Of a stretch of 39,802 bases of DNA, positions 1-8,157 are shown in pieces. Under the pieces are notes generated by a model. The model was given only the letters and a program-made list of their open reading frames with translations. It searched no databases and had not been told where the DNA came from. Source of the DNA: Bacillus sp. AFS059628 (GTDB lineage: Bacteria > Bacillota > Bacilli > Bacillales > Bacillaceae_G); NCBI RefSeq assembly GCF_002571225.1, contig NZ_NVEC01000055.1, positions 1-39,802 of the forward strand, given 5' to 3'. The stretch's first letter is position 1, and every line of letters begins with the position of its first letter. A program made the translations under genes and the position numbers.

Positions 1-42
1 TTGCTGGATATCATAAATAAACTGTTTTGTGTTTGAGTTCAT
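1..42 (-). CDS. 5' end of an unidentified gene (partial)
   Basis: Only the first 14 codons are inside the window. The protein starts MNSNTKQFIYDIQQ and runs off the left edge. The call rests on a well-placed ribosome binding site: the complement of 48-55 reads GGAGGAAT, about 5-6 bases before the ATG at 42-40. The fragment is too short to assign a family. It is transcribed away from the rest of the window. Confidence 0.6.
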   Translation of the reverse strand, partial: MNSNTKQFIYDIQQ

Positions 43-449
43 TTGTTATTCCTCCGTTTTGGATATACTTCTATTCTATCATATTTGAATGGATAATATT
101 AGATTCTCCTAAATTTACACCTACCTCGCACATCTCCTCAAATATACCAATTAATCACTTAACGTAAAGGGAGCTAATCAAAACATGTCAATTTTGTGTC
201 TAAACGTACAATTTTCATGCCCCCCCGTTAGAAGAAATGCGACAATTTCAATCGTATAAGGATAAAAAGGAGTGAAAATACACTCTTTTTTTATTTATCT
301 TACTATTTTTAGGAGGTTAATATGAATAAGGTATTGATAAAAGGTGAATAGCATTTTTATTGATGAAATGTCATTAAATATTCTTGTGGAATATATGTGA
401 AATATTGTATAGAATAAGCAAGAATGCCAAAAATTATAGGGGGAAAGTT
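43..449. other. Intergenic stretch with a 9-codon ORF
   Basis: I see no ordinary gene here. A short hairpin followed by a T-run (270-292, five-base stem) could be a weak terminator. After it, an excellent AGGAGG (311-316) precedes ATG at 322 of a nine-residue ORF, MNKVLIKGE, stopping at 349-351. It could be a leader peptide, or the head of a gene whose body has been lost. A run of seven or eight C at about 221-228 is unusual for this AT-rich DNA. Confidence 0.4.
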
Positions 450-1517
450 GTGAAGAAGAATAAGAGTTTAATAAATTTTTTAGGAGTGTTTATTATGCTG
501 TTTTCTTTTTGTTTTCAAGGAAATGTACAGGCAGATGTAAATACTGTTCAATCTGGGAAAATCAAATCAGGAAATGTAACGGTATGGGAAGTTGGAAATG
601 TGGCGAAAGTGTTAGCTGATGTAGAGCGTTTAAATTTAAATACAGTAAATGTACCGATTCAGGTAGATATTCCGAACGTGACTTCTACGAACATGGTAAT
701 TAATCAAGCGCAAAAGCAACAGGCTATTTTTTTAATTCAAGAATTATTAAAGCGTAATATTCAAGTTATAGTGGAACTGTTCCCGTATATTCAGCAAGGA
801 AATGTTGGGGAAACGGAATGGAATCCGAGTAATATTAATGATTTCTTCTGGAATTGGAAAACGGTTATTTTGCAAGATATCTTTAATTCGATTACAAGTA
901 AATACAATGTGTACGGAATCAAGATTGCTTCTAATTTCGTGAATATGGAATATGCAGAAGGATATTGGAGCGATACGATTGATTTTGTTCGTCAGCAGTA
1001 TAAGGGAAATGTTTTGTATCAAATGAATTGGTGGTTAACAGCAAGTTGGGATTCTTCTTATGAAGCGAAGTTTGTAGAGAAAATCAATCGTCCGTATTTA
1101 AAAAAGGTGGATATTGTTAGTATCGATAGTTGGTTTGAAGTTTCGGGAAAAAGAAATCCATCATACGAAGAAGTAAAGCAAAGTTTATTTGCGACGACAG
1201 TGTATAACCGTGGGCAAAATGTTGTGCAGCAGTTGGAACAATTACATAATGTAACAGGAAAACCGGTTTACTTTGGTGGATTTAACGTTCCGGCACGTGA
1301 ACTTGGGCTGCAAAATCCGTGGAATCCAGATGTTTCTAATATGTTTTCAAAGGACGTACAATTAAACGGATGGCGTGCTTATCGTGATGTATTAGAACCG
1401 AAACCATATTTTAAAGGTTTTTCAATTTGGTTTATTGGCTCTCATAATAGTACGCATGCGTATCAAATACATAGTAAAGAAGCAGAGGCAGTTATTAACG
1501 GCTGGTACCGAAAATAA
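450..1517 (+). CDS. Secreted TIM-barrel protein, GH113-like, possibly catalytically dead
   Basis: I choose the GTG at 450 as start because AGGGGGAAAG lies just upstream and the protein then opens with a clean signal peptide (KKNKSL, hydrophobic core, cleavage near VQA-D). This gives 355 residues. The mature part has alternating strand/helix blocks of a TIM barrel: PVYFGGFNVPAREL, VDIVSIDSWF and FKGFSIWFIG are typical barrel strands. The order YQMNWW, then DIVSIDSWF, then KPVYF, then NPWNPD resembles family GH113 beta-mannanases. From memory, GH113 has a catalytic Glu in a GTEL-like strand and another in an FTEIGYRS-like strand. The aligned stretches here read ASNF and FGGFNVP, with no Glu. 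It may be a carbohydrate-binding pseudoenzyme. The palindrome at 1564-1579 lies between it and the next gene. Confidence 0.6.
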   Translation: MKKNKSLINFLGVFIMLFSFCFQGNVQADVNTVQSGKIKSGNVTVWEVGNVAKVLADVERLNLNTVNVPIQVDIPNVTSTNMVINQAQKQQAIFLIQELLKRNIQVIVELFPYIQQGNVGETEWNPSNINDFFWNWKTVILQDIFNSITSKYNVYGIKIASNFVNMEYAEGYWSDTIDFVRQQYKGNVLYQMNWWLTASWDSSYEAKFVEKINRPYLKKVDIVSIDSWFEVSGKRNPSYEEVKQSLFATTVYNRGQNVVQQLEQLHNVTGKPVYFGGFNVPARELGLQNPWNPDVSNMFSKDVQLNGWRAYRDVLEPKPYFKGFSIWFIGSHNSTHAYQIHSKEAEAVINGWYRK

Positions 1518-1563
1518 TTTTTATTAAATAGGTAAGTTTTGAATTTTACCACATATACTTCTA

Positions 1564-1579
1564 GTGAAAGGCCTTTCAC
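1564..1579. promoter_or_regulatory. Perfect 16-bp palindrome
   Basis: GTGAAAGGCCTTTCAC is a perfect palindrome, 28 bases upstream of the DUF378 start codon and just before its AGGGGG ribosome binding site. It has no loop and no following T-run, so it suits a dimeric regulator's operator better than a terminator. The regulator is unknown. Confidence 0.4.
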
Positions 1580-1606
1580 CATCTTATCACCTAGGGGGCA
1601 ATCATA

Positions 1607-1798
1607 ATGAAATTTTTGTCTTACCTTACAGTAATTTTGGTGATTCTTGGCGGTTTGAATTGGTTGTTTGTAGCGTTAGATTACAATGTAGTTGAGAAAT
1701 GGTTTGGTTCTATGCCGGCGCTTGTGGACACTATTTATTGGCTCATTGGTCTTTCTGCTATTTATCAAATTTTTGATCGGTTCTTCACGGACAATTAG
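1607..1798 (+). CDS. DUF378 family small membrane protein
   Basis: This 63-residue protein has two hydrophobic segments, about residues 2-25 and 38-58. The first carries the GGLNWLFVAL signature typical of DUF378 proteins such as B. subtilis YuzA. The ribosome binding site AGGGGGC is nine bases before the ATG. No enzymatic residues are visible, and the function of the family is unknown. The gene is probably a single transcription unit: a palindrome lies upstream and a strong terminator immediately downstream. Confidence 0.85.
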   Translation: MKFLSYLTVILVILGGLNWLFVALDYNVVEKWFGSMPALVDTIYWLIGLSAIYQIFDRFFTDN

Positions 1799-1818
1799 CA
1801 ATTATAATTTATTACTAG

Positions 1819-1853
1819 AGTGTTAAGTACGATTATGTACTTAACACTTTTTT
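1819..1853 (+). terminator. Rho-independent terminator after DUF378 gene
   Basis: A perfect 12-bp stem (AGTGTTAAGTAC at 1819-1830 with its complement at 1837-1848) and a six-base loop are followed by a run of T. It lies 20 bases after the DUF378 stop. Confidence 0.9.
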
Positions 1854-2008
1854 GTATGTTTATAAAAAGTAGTTTGCACATGCAAGCGATTCCATTGCGT
1901 CTTGCGCCGTAATAGTGGAAAACAAATTGACCACGTATTATATTTCGGGTTATAATTCAGAAAGTTTAAAAATTAATAAAAATGAGAAATAGGGAGGTTA
2001 TTAGGGTG

Positions 2009-3091
2009 ATGGAGAGAGTGTATAATTTTTCAGCTGGACCATCAATACTCCCTTTGCCAGTTTTAGAGAAAGTGCAAAAGGAGCTTGTAAATTATAACGG
2101 GACAGGCATGTCTATTATGGAAATGAGTCATCGATCTTCTTATTTTCAAAGTATTATAGATGAAGCGAGTAGCTTGCTTCGTGAATTAATGAACATTCCT
2201 AATGAATATGAAGTATTGTTTTTACAAGGCGGTGCGTCATTACAATTCTCTATGATACCGTTAAATTTAATGAATACGTATAAAAAAGCAGGGTACGTAT
2301 TGACTGGCTCATGGTCTAAAAAGGCGCTGCAAGAAGCTGAAAAAGTAGGGGAAGTACAAGTGATTGCTTCTTCTGAACAAGCGAAGTTTACTACAATTCC
2401 TAAATTGGATGGTTTACTGAGCGATGAAAAACTAGATTATGTACATATTACAACGAATAATACAATTGAGGGGACGAAATATGTGGATATTCCACATGTA
2501 GATAAAGTACCGCTCGTTGCGGATATGTCCTCAAATATTTTATCAGAACAATACGATGTTTCGAAGTTTGGTCTTATATATGCGGGAGCGCAAAAGAATT
2601 TAGGGCCAGCGGGCTTAACGATTGCTATTATAAAAAGAGATTTAATTGGAGGAGCAGATCGCTCCTGTCCTACGATGTTAAACTATGAAACTTACAGTAA
2701 AAATAACTCCTTATATAATACACCGCCGTCCTTTAGTATTTACGTAACGAAACTTGTACTAGAGTGGCTGAAAGAGCGGGGCGGGGTATCTGCGATTGAA
2801 GAACAAAATAGAATGAAATCTTCACTTCTTTATAATTTCTTAGATGAATCAACTTTGTTTACTTCACCGGTTGATCCTACGTATCGATCACTTATGAACA
2901 TTCCGTTTACAACACCGTCAGAAGAGTTGAACAATGAGTTTTTACAAAAAGCGAAAGAACGCGGCCTTGTTACGCTAAAAGGACATCGCTCAGTCGGTGG
3001 TATGCGCGCAAGTATTTACAATGCGATGCCAGCGGAAGGTGTACAGCAATTAGTAAGTTATATGAAGGAATTTGAGCTTGAGAATAGATAG
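2009..3091 (+). CDS. serC: Phosphoserine aminotransferase
   Basis: SerC transaminates 3-phosphohydroxypyruvate with glutamate to phosphoserine in serine synthesis, and can act in pyridoxal phosphate synthesis. The 360-residue protein begins MERVYNFSAGPSILP, the SerC N-terminal signature, and carries GTGMSIMEMSHRS, LFLQGGAS, the TNNTIEGT region and the PLP-lysine segment IYAGAQKNLGPAG. It ends with the substrate-binding GHRSVGGMRAS. AGGGAGG at 1991-1997 serves either GTG 2006 or ATG 2009; I chose ATG 2009 because the family starts at MERVYNF. An in-frame ATG at 1982 has no ribosome binding site. serA follows after 12 bases, so the two are an operon. I saw no T-box or riboswitch upstream. Confidence 0.97.
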   Translation: MERVYNFSAGPSILPLPVLEKVQKELVNYNGTGMSIMEMSHRSSYFQSIIDEASSLLRELMNIPNEYEVLFLQGGASLQFSMIPLNLMNTYKKAGYVLTGSWSKKALQEAEKVGEVQVIASSEQAKFTTIPKLDGLLSDEKLDYVHITTNNTIEGTKYVDIPHVDKVPLVADMSSNILSEQYDVSKFGLIYAGAQKNLGPAGLTIAIIKRDLIGGADRSCPTMLNYETYSKNNSLYNTPPSFSIYVTKLVLEWLKERGGVSAIEEQNRMKSSLLYNFLDESTLFTSPVDPTYRSLMNIPFTTPSEELNNEFLQKAKERGLVTLKGHRSVGGMRASIYNAMPAEGVQQLVSYMKEFELENR

Positions 3092-3103
3092 GGAGATGGG
3101 GAT

Positions 3104-4276
3104 ATGTTTCGTGTTCAAACGTTAAATCAAATTGCAGAAAAAGGCTTGCAAGTACTTAGCGGAGAGTGCTATGAAGTAGGGGAGAGAATGGATCACCCAG
3201 ACGGCATTTTACTTCGCAGCTATTCTTTACATCAAGAAGAATTCTCAAAAGATTTAAAGGCGATTGCGAGAGCTGGTGCAGGGGTAAATAATATTCCTGT
3301 TGAGCGATGTACAGAAAAAGGGATTGTAGTCTTTAATACGCCAGGAGCTAATGCCAATGCAGTAAAGGAACTTATTATCGCCAGCCTTATTATGTCTTCA
3401 CGTAACATTATTAACGGCGTAAGTTGGACGAAAAATTTAGAAGGTGAAGAAGTACCGCAGCTTGTTGAATCAGGGAAAAAACAATTCGTTGGATCAGAAA
3501 TTGCAGGGAAACGTCTAGGTGTTATCGGACTTGGCGCAATTGGTGCTTTAGTTGCGAACGATGCGTTAGCTTTAGGAATGGACGTCGTCGGATATGATCC
3601 TTACATTTCAGTTGAAACAGCTTGGCGCCTTTCTACACATGTGCAAAGAGCATTTAGTTTAGATGAAATTTTTGCAACATGTGATTATATTACGCTGCAT
3701 ATTCCTCTTACAAATCAAACGAAGGGGATTATTGGTGAACACGCTCTAGAGAAGATGAAAAAAGGTATGCGTCTATTCAATTTCTCAAGAGGAGAACTTG
3801 TAGATGAAAAGGTTCTTCAAAAAGCGTTAGAAGAAGAGGTTATTGCGCATTACGTAACGGACTTCCCGAATGAAAATGTGATTAAAATGAAAAACGTAAC
3901 AGCGACGCCTCACCTCGGTGCATCTACATCTGAATCTGAAGAAAATTGTGCAATAATGGCGGCGCGTCAATTACGTGAATATTTAGAGACTGGAAATATT
4001 CGTAATTCAGTAAACTATCCAAACGTAGAACTTCCGTATATCGGAAAGAAACGTATTACAATCATGCATCAAAACGTTCCAAACATGGTAGGACAAATTA
4101 CAGGATGTTTAGCAGAACACCATATTAATATTGCCGATATGATTAATCGTAGTAAACATTCTTGGGCGTACACAATGATTGATATTGATAACGGAATTGA
4201 TGATATAATAAAAGAGAATATTGTGGAAAATATAAGCAAAATTACAGGTGTTGTAGCCGTTCGAATGATTGTGTAA
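3104..4276 (+). CDS. serA: D-3-phosphoglycerate dehydrogenase
   Basis: SerA oxidises 3-phosphoglycerate to 3-phosphohydroxypyruvate, the first step of serine synthesis. The 390-residue protein has the NAD-binding motif GVIGLGAIGALVAND (about residues 145-160) and GYDPY after it. It also has the TLHIPLT and FSRGELVDE blocks of the D-2-hydroxyacid dehydrogenase family and the catalytic His in ATPHLGAST. A C-terminal ACT domain (about 320-390, ITIMHQNVPNMVGQI) suggests serine feedback control. The length matches the short SerA type without the intervening domain of B. subtilis SerA. It sits downstream of serC, so the first two pathway enzymes are cotranscribed. Confidence 0.96.
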   Translation: MFRVQTLNQIAEKGLQVLSGECYEVGERMDHPDGILLRSYSLHQEEFSKDLKAIARAGAGVNNIPVERCTEKGIVVFNTPGANANAVKELIIASLIMSSRNIINGVSWTKNLEGEEVPQLVESGKKQFVGSEIAGKRLGVIGLGAIGALVANDALALGMDVVGYDPYISVETAWRLSTHVQRAFSLDEIFATCDYITLHIPLTNQTKGIIGEHALEKMKKGMRLFNFSRGELVDEKVLQKALEEEVIAHYVTDFPNENVIKMKNVTATPHLGASTSESEENCAIMAARQLREYLETGNIRNSVNYPNVELPYIGKKRITIMHQNVPNMVGQITGCLAEHHINIADMINRSKHSWAYTMIDIDNGIDDIIKENIVENISKITGVVAVRMIV

Positions 4277-4289
4277 AGGAGAGAGGAAT

Positions 4290-5537
4290 TTGGCAAAAAT
4301 CCGACCGTTTCGGGCCATTCGTCCAGTAGAAGAAAAAGCAGCGGAAGTCGCTGCTTTACCGTATGACGTATTAAATAGTGAAGAAGCAAGAGAGGTTGTA
4401 AAAGGAAATCCGTATTCTTTCTTACACGTTGATAAAGCAGAAATTGATTTAGACCCGGCACTTTCACCGTACGATGATCGTGTATATGAAAAAGCGGGTG
4501 AAAATTTAAATCGGTTTATACGAGAAGAAGTGTTCATTCAAGACGAAGAGCCAGCGTTATACATTTATGAATTGACGATGCAAGGAAGAACGCAGTCAGG
4601 CCTTGTCGTTTGTACATCTATTGATGAGTATGAAGATGATACAATTAAAAAACATGAAAGAACACGTCATGAAAAAGAACTAGATCGCATTCGCCACGTA
4701 GATGTGTGTGACGCGAATACAGGTCCTATCTTTTTAACGTATCGCACAAAAGAAGAGATAAAGCGTTTCATTGCCAGCTGGAAAGAAGAACATGCGCCAA
4801 TCTATACATTTACAGCAGAAGACGGCGTTAGGCATGTCGCTTGGAAAATAGCTGATGAAGAAGTAATTACAAGTTTAGTAAACTTATTTGAAGATATTCC
4901 TAATCTTTATATCGCAGATGGACATCACCGTTCTGCATCAGCTGCAAAAGTTGGGCTCATGCGAAGAGAACAATATCCGAATCACACAGGAGAAGAAGAG
5001 TTTAATTTCTTCTTATCTGTTTTATTCCCTCACGATGAATTATCCATTTGGGACTATAACCGAGTTGTAAAAGACTTAAACGGTTTATCAGAAGAACAGT
5101 TTTTAAAACAAATCACGCAATACTTTTATGTAGAAGAAGCAGCTGTTTCTCCGTATAAACCAAATGAGCCAAAAACATTTGGAATGTATGTAAACGAGAA
5201 GTGGTATAAGCTTACTGTGAAAGAGGAAACGTTTGATGCGAACGACCTTGTAAAAGGTTTAGATGTATCTATCCTGCAAGATCATTTATTAAGCCAAGTA
5301 CTTGAAATACATGATCCGCGATCTGATTCACGTATTGATTTTGTCGGAGGAATCCGTGGTTTAGAAGAACTAGAACGCCTTGTAAATAACGGCAAATATA
5401 AAGCAGCGTTCTCATTATATCCGACATCAATGGAATCTTTATTAGCAATCGCAGACGCTGGAGAAATTATGCCGCCAAAGTCAACGTGGTTTGAACCGAA
5501 ACTGCGTAGCGGGTTGTTTGTACATTCTTTAAAGTAA
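4290..5537 (+). CDS. DUF1015 family protein
   Basis: Starting at TTG 4290, with AAAGGAGAGAGG just upstream, the protein is 415 residues and begins MAKIRPFRAIRP, the usual DUF1015 opening. LPYDVLNSEEAR and the later YIADGHHRSASA are family hallmarks; the latter resembles the nucleotide-hydrolase/ParB-like fold assigned to this family. It lies 13 bases after serA and in many Firmicutes DUF1015 travels with serC/serA, so a link to serine or phosphoserine metabolism is likely. No reaction can be assigned from sequence. A terminator follows 17 bases after the stop. Confidence 0.88.
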   Translation: MAKIRPFRAIRPVEEKAAEVAALPYDVLNSEEAREVVKGNPYSFLHVDKAEIDLDPALSPYDDRVYEKAGENLNRFIREEVFIQDEEPALYIYELTMQGRTQSGLVVCTSIDEYEDDTIKKHERTRHEKELDRIRHVDVCDANTGPIFLTYRTKEEIKRFIASWKEEHAPIYTFTAEDGVRHVAWKIADEEVITSLVNLFEDIPNLYIADGHHRSASAAKVGLMRREQYPNHTGEEEFNFFLSVLFPHDELSIWDYNRVVKDLNGLSEEQFLKQITQYFYVEEAAVSPYKPNEPKTFGMYVNEKWYKLTVKEETFDANDLVKGLDVSILQDHLLSQVLEIHDPRSDSRIDFVGGIRGLEELERLVNNGKYKAAFSLYPTSMESLLAIADAGEIMPPKSTWFEPKLRSGLFVHSLK

Positions 5538-5554
5538 ATAGACTTCTTTAGTTT

Positions 5555-5589
5555 GAAAAACCGAAATGATTATAGTTTCGGTTTTTCTT
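5555..5589 (+). terminator. Terminator closing the serC-serA-DUF1015 operon
   Basis: GAAAAACCGAAA at 5555-5566 pairs perfectly with 5576-5587 and is followed by a short T-rich stretch. The symmetrical A/T flanks let it work in either direction. Confidence 0.8.
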
Positions 5590-5621
5590 ATTTTAAAAGA
5601 GTTTTTGAGGAGGGGCATGGG

Positions 5622-5942
5622 ATGAAATTACAAGTAGGTGAAAAAATCACCTTTGAACGAACGTTTACAAAAGAAGATGTTGTGTTATTTACGGAAGTAT
5701 CGAAAGATGAAGGTGCTCATCATGTTATACCAGATGAGCAGGGGAGATTTGTTGTACAAGGGCTTTTAACATCAACACTACCTACAAAAATTGGCGGAGA
5801 TTATAACGTACTAGCTCGCAAGATGGACTTTGAATTTTTACGTCCTGTTTTTAGCGGTGATACAATTCGTTGCGACGTAACAAGTGAGCATTTGAATCTG
5901 ATGAAAAAATCGTACAAAGACAATTACGATGCTTACATATAG
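5622..5942 (+). pseudogene. MaoC-like hot-dog dehydratase, 3' end frayed
   Basis: The start is ATG 5622 after GAGGAGGGG. The first 90 or so residues are a good MaoC-type hot-dog domain: FTKEDVVLFTEVSKDEGAHH, VQGLLTSTLPTKIGG, and FEFLRPVFSGDTIRCDVT. This fold hydrates or dehydrates enoyl thioesters. After about residue 91 the frame leaves the family pattern. Family-like fragments continue in other frames: FESDEK near 5895 and NQLEEEGMKGR near 5943-5980. The 106-residue product is about 20-30 residues shorter than the family usually is. At least two frameshifts therefore separate the N-terminal domain from its tail. A short active form cannot be excluded. It lies exactly at the junction with the accessory DNA. 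Confidence 0.65.
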
Positions 5943-6176
5943 AAATCAACTTGAAGAGGAAGGAATGAAGGGGAGATAAGGCTAGGTAGCATAAAACATA
6001 TCACTATATGTGGAGTGGTTAATGCAAACATGTGGGTTGAATGGTTTTAAATGATGAATTTGCGGTGATAGCGGTGATGGAGGGGAAAGAATATGTTGAG
6101 TATAAAGATAAAGTAGAAAATATAATGAATTGAACCCGAAAAGTAACGCAGTAATTGGAGGTGGTACACTAAACTA
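5943..6176. other. Degenerate junction DNA
   Basis: No intact gene. The first 40 bases carry out-of-frame remains of the MaoC-like gene's 3' end. Further on, several short purine-rich stretches resemble coding DNA with stops in every frame. This is the left edge of the accessory region. Confidence 0.5.
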
Positions 6177-6435
6177 GACATTAACTTAAGGGGGAAATTG
6201 CAACGACATATATTTCCTTGTGCTCTAGAACACCTAGCTAAAGGAAATATTGAGAAAAGGAGTTAGTTGTTTTATGTGTATGGTTTAACCCAAAATTGTA
6301 AGTATATAACTCACACCATTATGTAGTTACCTTGAAGCATCTACAGGTATTCTTATCATCCCTCAAGAACCACTTAGCTCTCGAAGTTGAGTAATTTTAT
6401 GCACAATTAAGTGAACGTTTTTCTACATAGATTAG
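6177..6435 (+). pseudogene. Decayed IS231/IS4-family transposase N-terminal fragment
   Basis: Three frame-broken pieces, in the correct order, match the N-terminal part of B. cereus-group IS231-type transposases as I remember them. The pieces are LQRHIFPCALEHLAK (about 6198-6244), CSYLEASTGILIIPQ (about 6322-6366) and YAQLSERFS (about 6396-6425). Stops and frameshifts separate them, and the catalytic DDE part is absent. I see no intact terminal inverted repeats. It marks past transposition at the border between the conserved serCA region and the Hyp cluster. Confidence 0.6.
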
Positions 6436-6519
6436 TTGACACTTATATATAGTTCATTCATTTCTAAATGTATTTTTGCTTTGTTGTTTTTCAAATATAA
6501 CGGATAAAATTTTCGTATT

Positions 6520-6567
6520 ACCCTTTTTTATAACGTTTCTTTGCAGAGGTACGTTATAAAAAAGGGT
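6520..6567. terminator. Bidirectional-type terminator hairpin
   Basis: ACCCTTTTTTATAACGT at 6520-6536 pairs perfectly over 17 bases with 6551-6567. The stem has A/T runs on both sides. It lies about 145 bases beyond the stop of the minus-strand permease and could end that transcript. The rest of 6436-6711 shows nothing recognisable. Confidence 0.75.
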
Positions 6568-6711
6568 TGTTAATTGAAAGATGAGAAATAACTTCTATTA
6601 ATCATTCATATTTTATTAAATTACATTGATCTAATTATAAGTCAGTTGAAACTGTACTTATTCCAACCTAGATAGTATATAATCTGTGGTATTAGTTTAT
6701 AGGAGTAGAAA

Positions 6712-8007
6712 CTAATTTTCATTTGATGTATTTATTTGATGATTGGCTATAGTACTATACTTCTTATTCATAACTATATAAATCCAACCAATAATTGATA
6801 AGATAACTGGATAAAAAATAGCCCAACCACTAAATGAGTATACAATAATACATATAATGAGAGAAAGGAAGGCCATCCACCAACCAATATCACGCACTTT
6901 TAATAATTTAAGTGCAGCTAGCATTGTAAAAATATATGAGGTAATAAAAATTACACTAGGACCTTTAAGAAGCATTTCTAAATTTGGTCGTGCCACACCA
7001 TAAAAAATTAAAATACAACTAAAAATTCCTCCTAAAACTAGTAATACCCTAGTTGGAGTTTGAAATTGAGAATGTAACCTAGCAAAGAAGGAAGGGAAAT
7101 GTCCTTCTCTAGCTTGAGCGTAAATCATTCTTGAAAAACCTGCAATGTTAGCATGTACAGCACTAAACGAAATGAAAATTGCTAAGATAGTTGTTATATA
7201 GGTACCTATTGGTCCTAATCCTTTTGATATTAGAATACTAAGGGAAGCTATCTGATTCTTATCACCATATGAGTGGGTCCCTATTGTTACAAAAGATATA
7301 GCAATGTACATAATGGAGATACAAATTGCTCCTAAAAATAAACTAATGGAAATATCTTTAGCGGGTCTTTTAAATTCTTCAGCTAATGGGGTTATCATTT
7401 CCCACCCTACAAAGGAGAAAAAGATAATTACAGAAGAAGCGCCAACGGAAGACCACCCGTTTGGTACAAATGGTGTAAAAGAACTTAATTTTACATATGG
7501 TATAGAAACGATAACAGCGACAACTATTAAAAGTGAAATAATACAAATTACAAACACACTAACTTTTGACGATAGTTCTATCCCTTTTATATGTAGGAGC
7601 AAAGAGGTAATTAAAATTAATGCTGCAATTCCTATAACACTAAGATTGCTTATTGGAAAAACATATCCAATATAATGGGCACCTGTTAAAGCAATAATCG
7701 GCACTCCAATAGGAATAGATCCTAACATAATCCATCCTAGGATTGCACTCGTATTTGCATTAAATGCCATCTGAACATAAGCTGTAATTCCTCCAGCACT
7801 AGGAATCATTTTAGCAAGACGCGCTAGAGTTGCTACAATAGGAAAAGCTAATATAGACATGATAACCCAAGATAAAATTGAAGCTGGTCCAGCGCTATTT
7901 GCAGTAATTGAAGGTAAAATAAGGATTCCACAGCCTAACACAGCTCCGATGGTTAATGCGGTCCCCTGTACCCAAGTAATTGAACGTTTCAATGATTGTT
8001 GTGTCAA
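6712..8007 (-). CDS. APC-superfamily amino-acid transporter, YjeH-like
   Basis: The ATG at 8028 has no ribosome binding site. GAGAGG lies inside the first codons, nine bases before a TTG at 8007, so I take that as the start (431 residues, MTQQSLKRSITW). About twelve hydrophobic segments are visible. The first carries GAVLGCGILILPS, the substrate-binding loop of APC transporters. IPIGVPIIAL, FFSFVGWEMITPLAEEFKRP and GFSRMIYAQAREGHFP follow the layout of E. coli YjeH, an exporter of methionine and branched-chain amino acids. That resemblance favours export over uptake. It is divergent from an Lrp-type regulator across a short AT-rich region, the classic arrangement for a regulated amino-acid exporter. 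It probably handles the substrate or product of the HypE/HypF cluster. Confidence 0.85.
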   Translation of the reverse strand: MTQQSLKRSITWVQGTALTIGAVLGCGILILPSITANSAGPASILSWVIMSILAFPIVATLARLAKMIPSAGGITAYVQMAFNANTSAILGWIMLGSIPIGVPIIALTGAHYIGYVFPISNLSVIGIAALILITSLLLHIKGIELSSKVSVFVICIISLLIVVAVIVSIPYVKLSSFTPFVPNGWSSVGASSVIIFFSFVGWEMITPLAEEFKRPAKDISISLFLGAICISIMYIAISFVTIGTHSYGDKNQIASLSILISKGLGPIGTYITTILAIFISFSAVHANIAGFSRMIYAQAREGHFPSFFARLHSQFQTPTRVLLVLGGIFSCILIFYGVARPNLEMLLKGPSVIFITSYIFTMLAALKLLKVRDIGWWMAFLSLIICIIVYSFSGWAIFYPVILSIIGWIYIVMNKKYSTIANHQINTSNEN

Positions 8008-8028
8008 AATTCTCAGCCTCTCTTTCAT

Positions 8029-8157
8029 TAATTGATATTAATTATATAAAGTTTAAAAAAAAGATAACATGCTATAATTTATGTATTAATTATAATTTTC
8101 TTAAAAAATTTAAGAATTATTAAATGTTTTCTTAATTAATCAAAGGGAGGTCCAGCA
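8029..8157. promoter_or_regulatory. Divergent promoter region, permease / Lrp regulator
   Basis: This is an extremely AT-rich divergent intergenic region. A TATAAT box lies at about 8073-8078 on the plus strand. Several A/T-only inverted stretches (for example around 8098-8145) are the kind of sites Lrp/AsnC proteins bind. AAAGGGAGGT before 8158 is the ribosome binding site of the regulator. Autoregulation plus control of the exporter is the simplest reading. Confidence 0.5.

Noticed and set aside
1855-2005. T-box or other riboswitch before serC
   Set aside because: I looked for the T-box signature and an antiterminator/terminator pair and found neither.
4069-4537. Two long minus-strand ORFs opposite serA and the DUF1015 gene
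   Set aside because: They are antisense shadows of well-supported genes and lack ribosome binding sites and recognisable domains.
7304-7675. 123-codon plus-strand ORF inside the permease gene
   Set aside because: It is the antisense of membrane-protein coding sequence and has no independent support.
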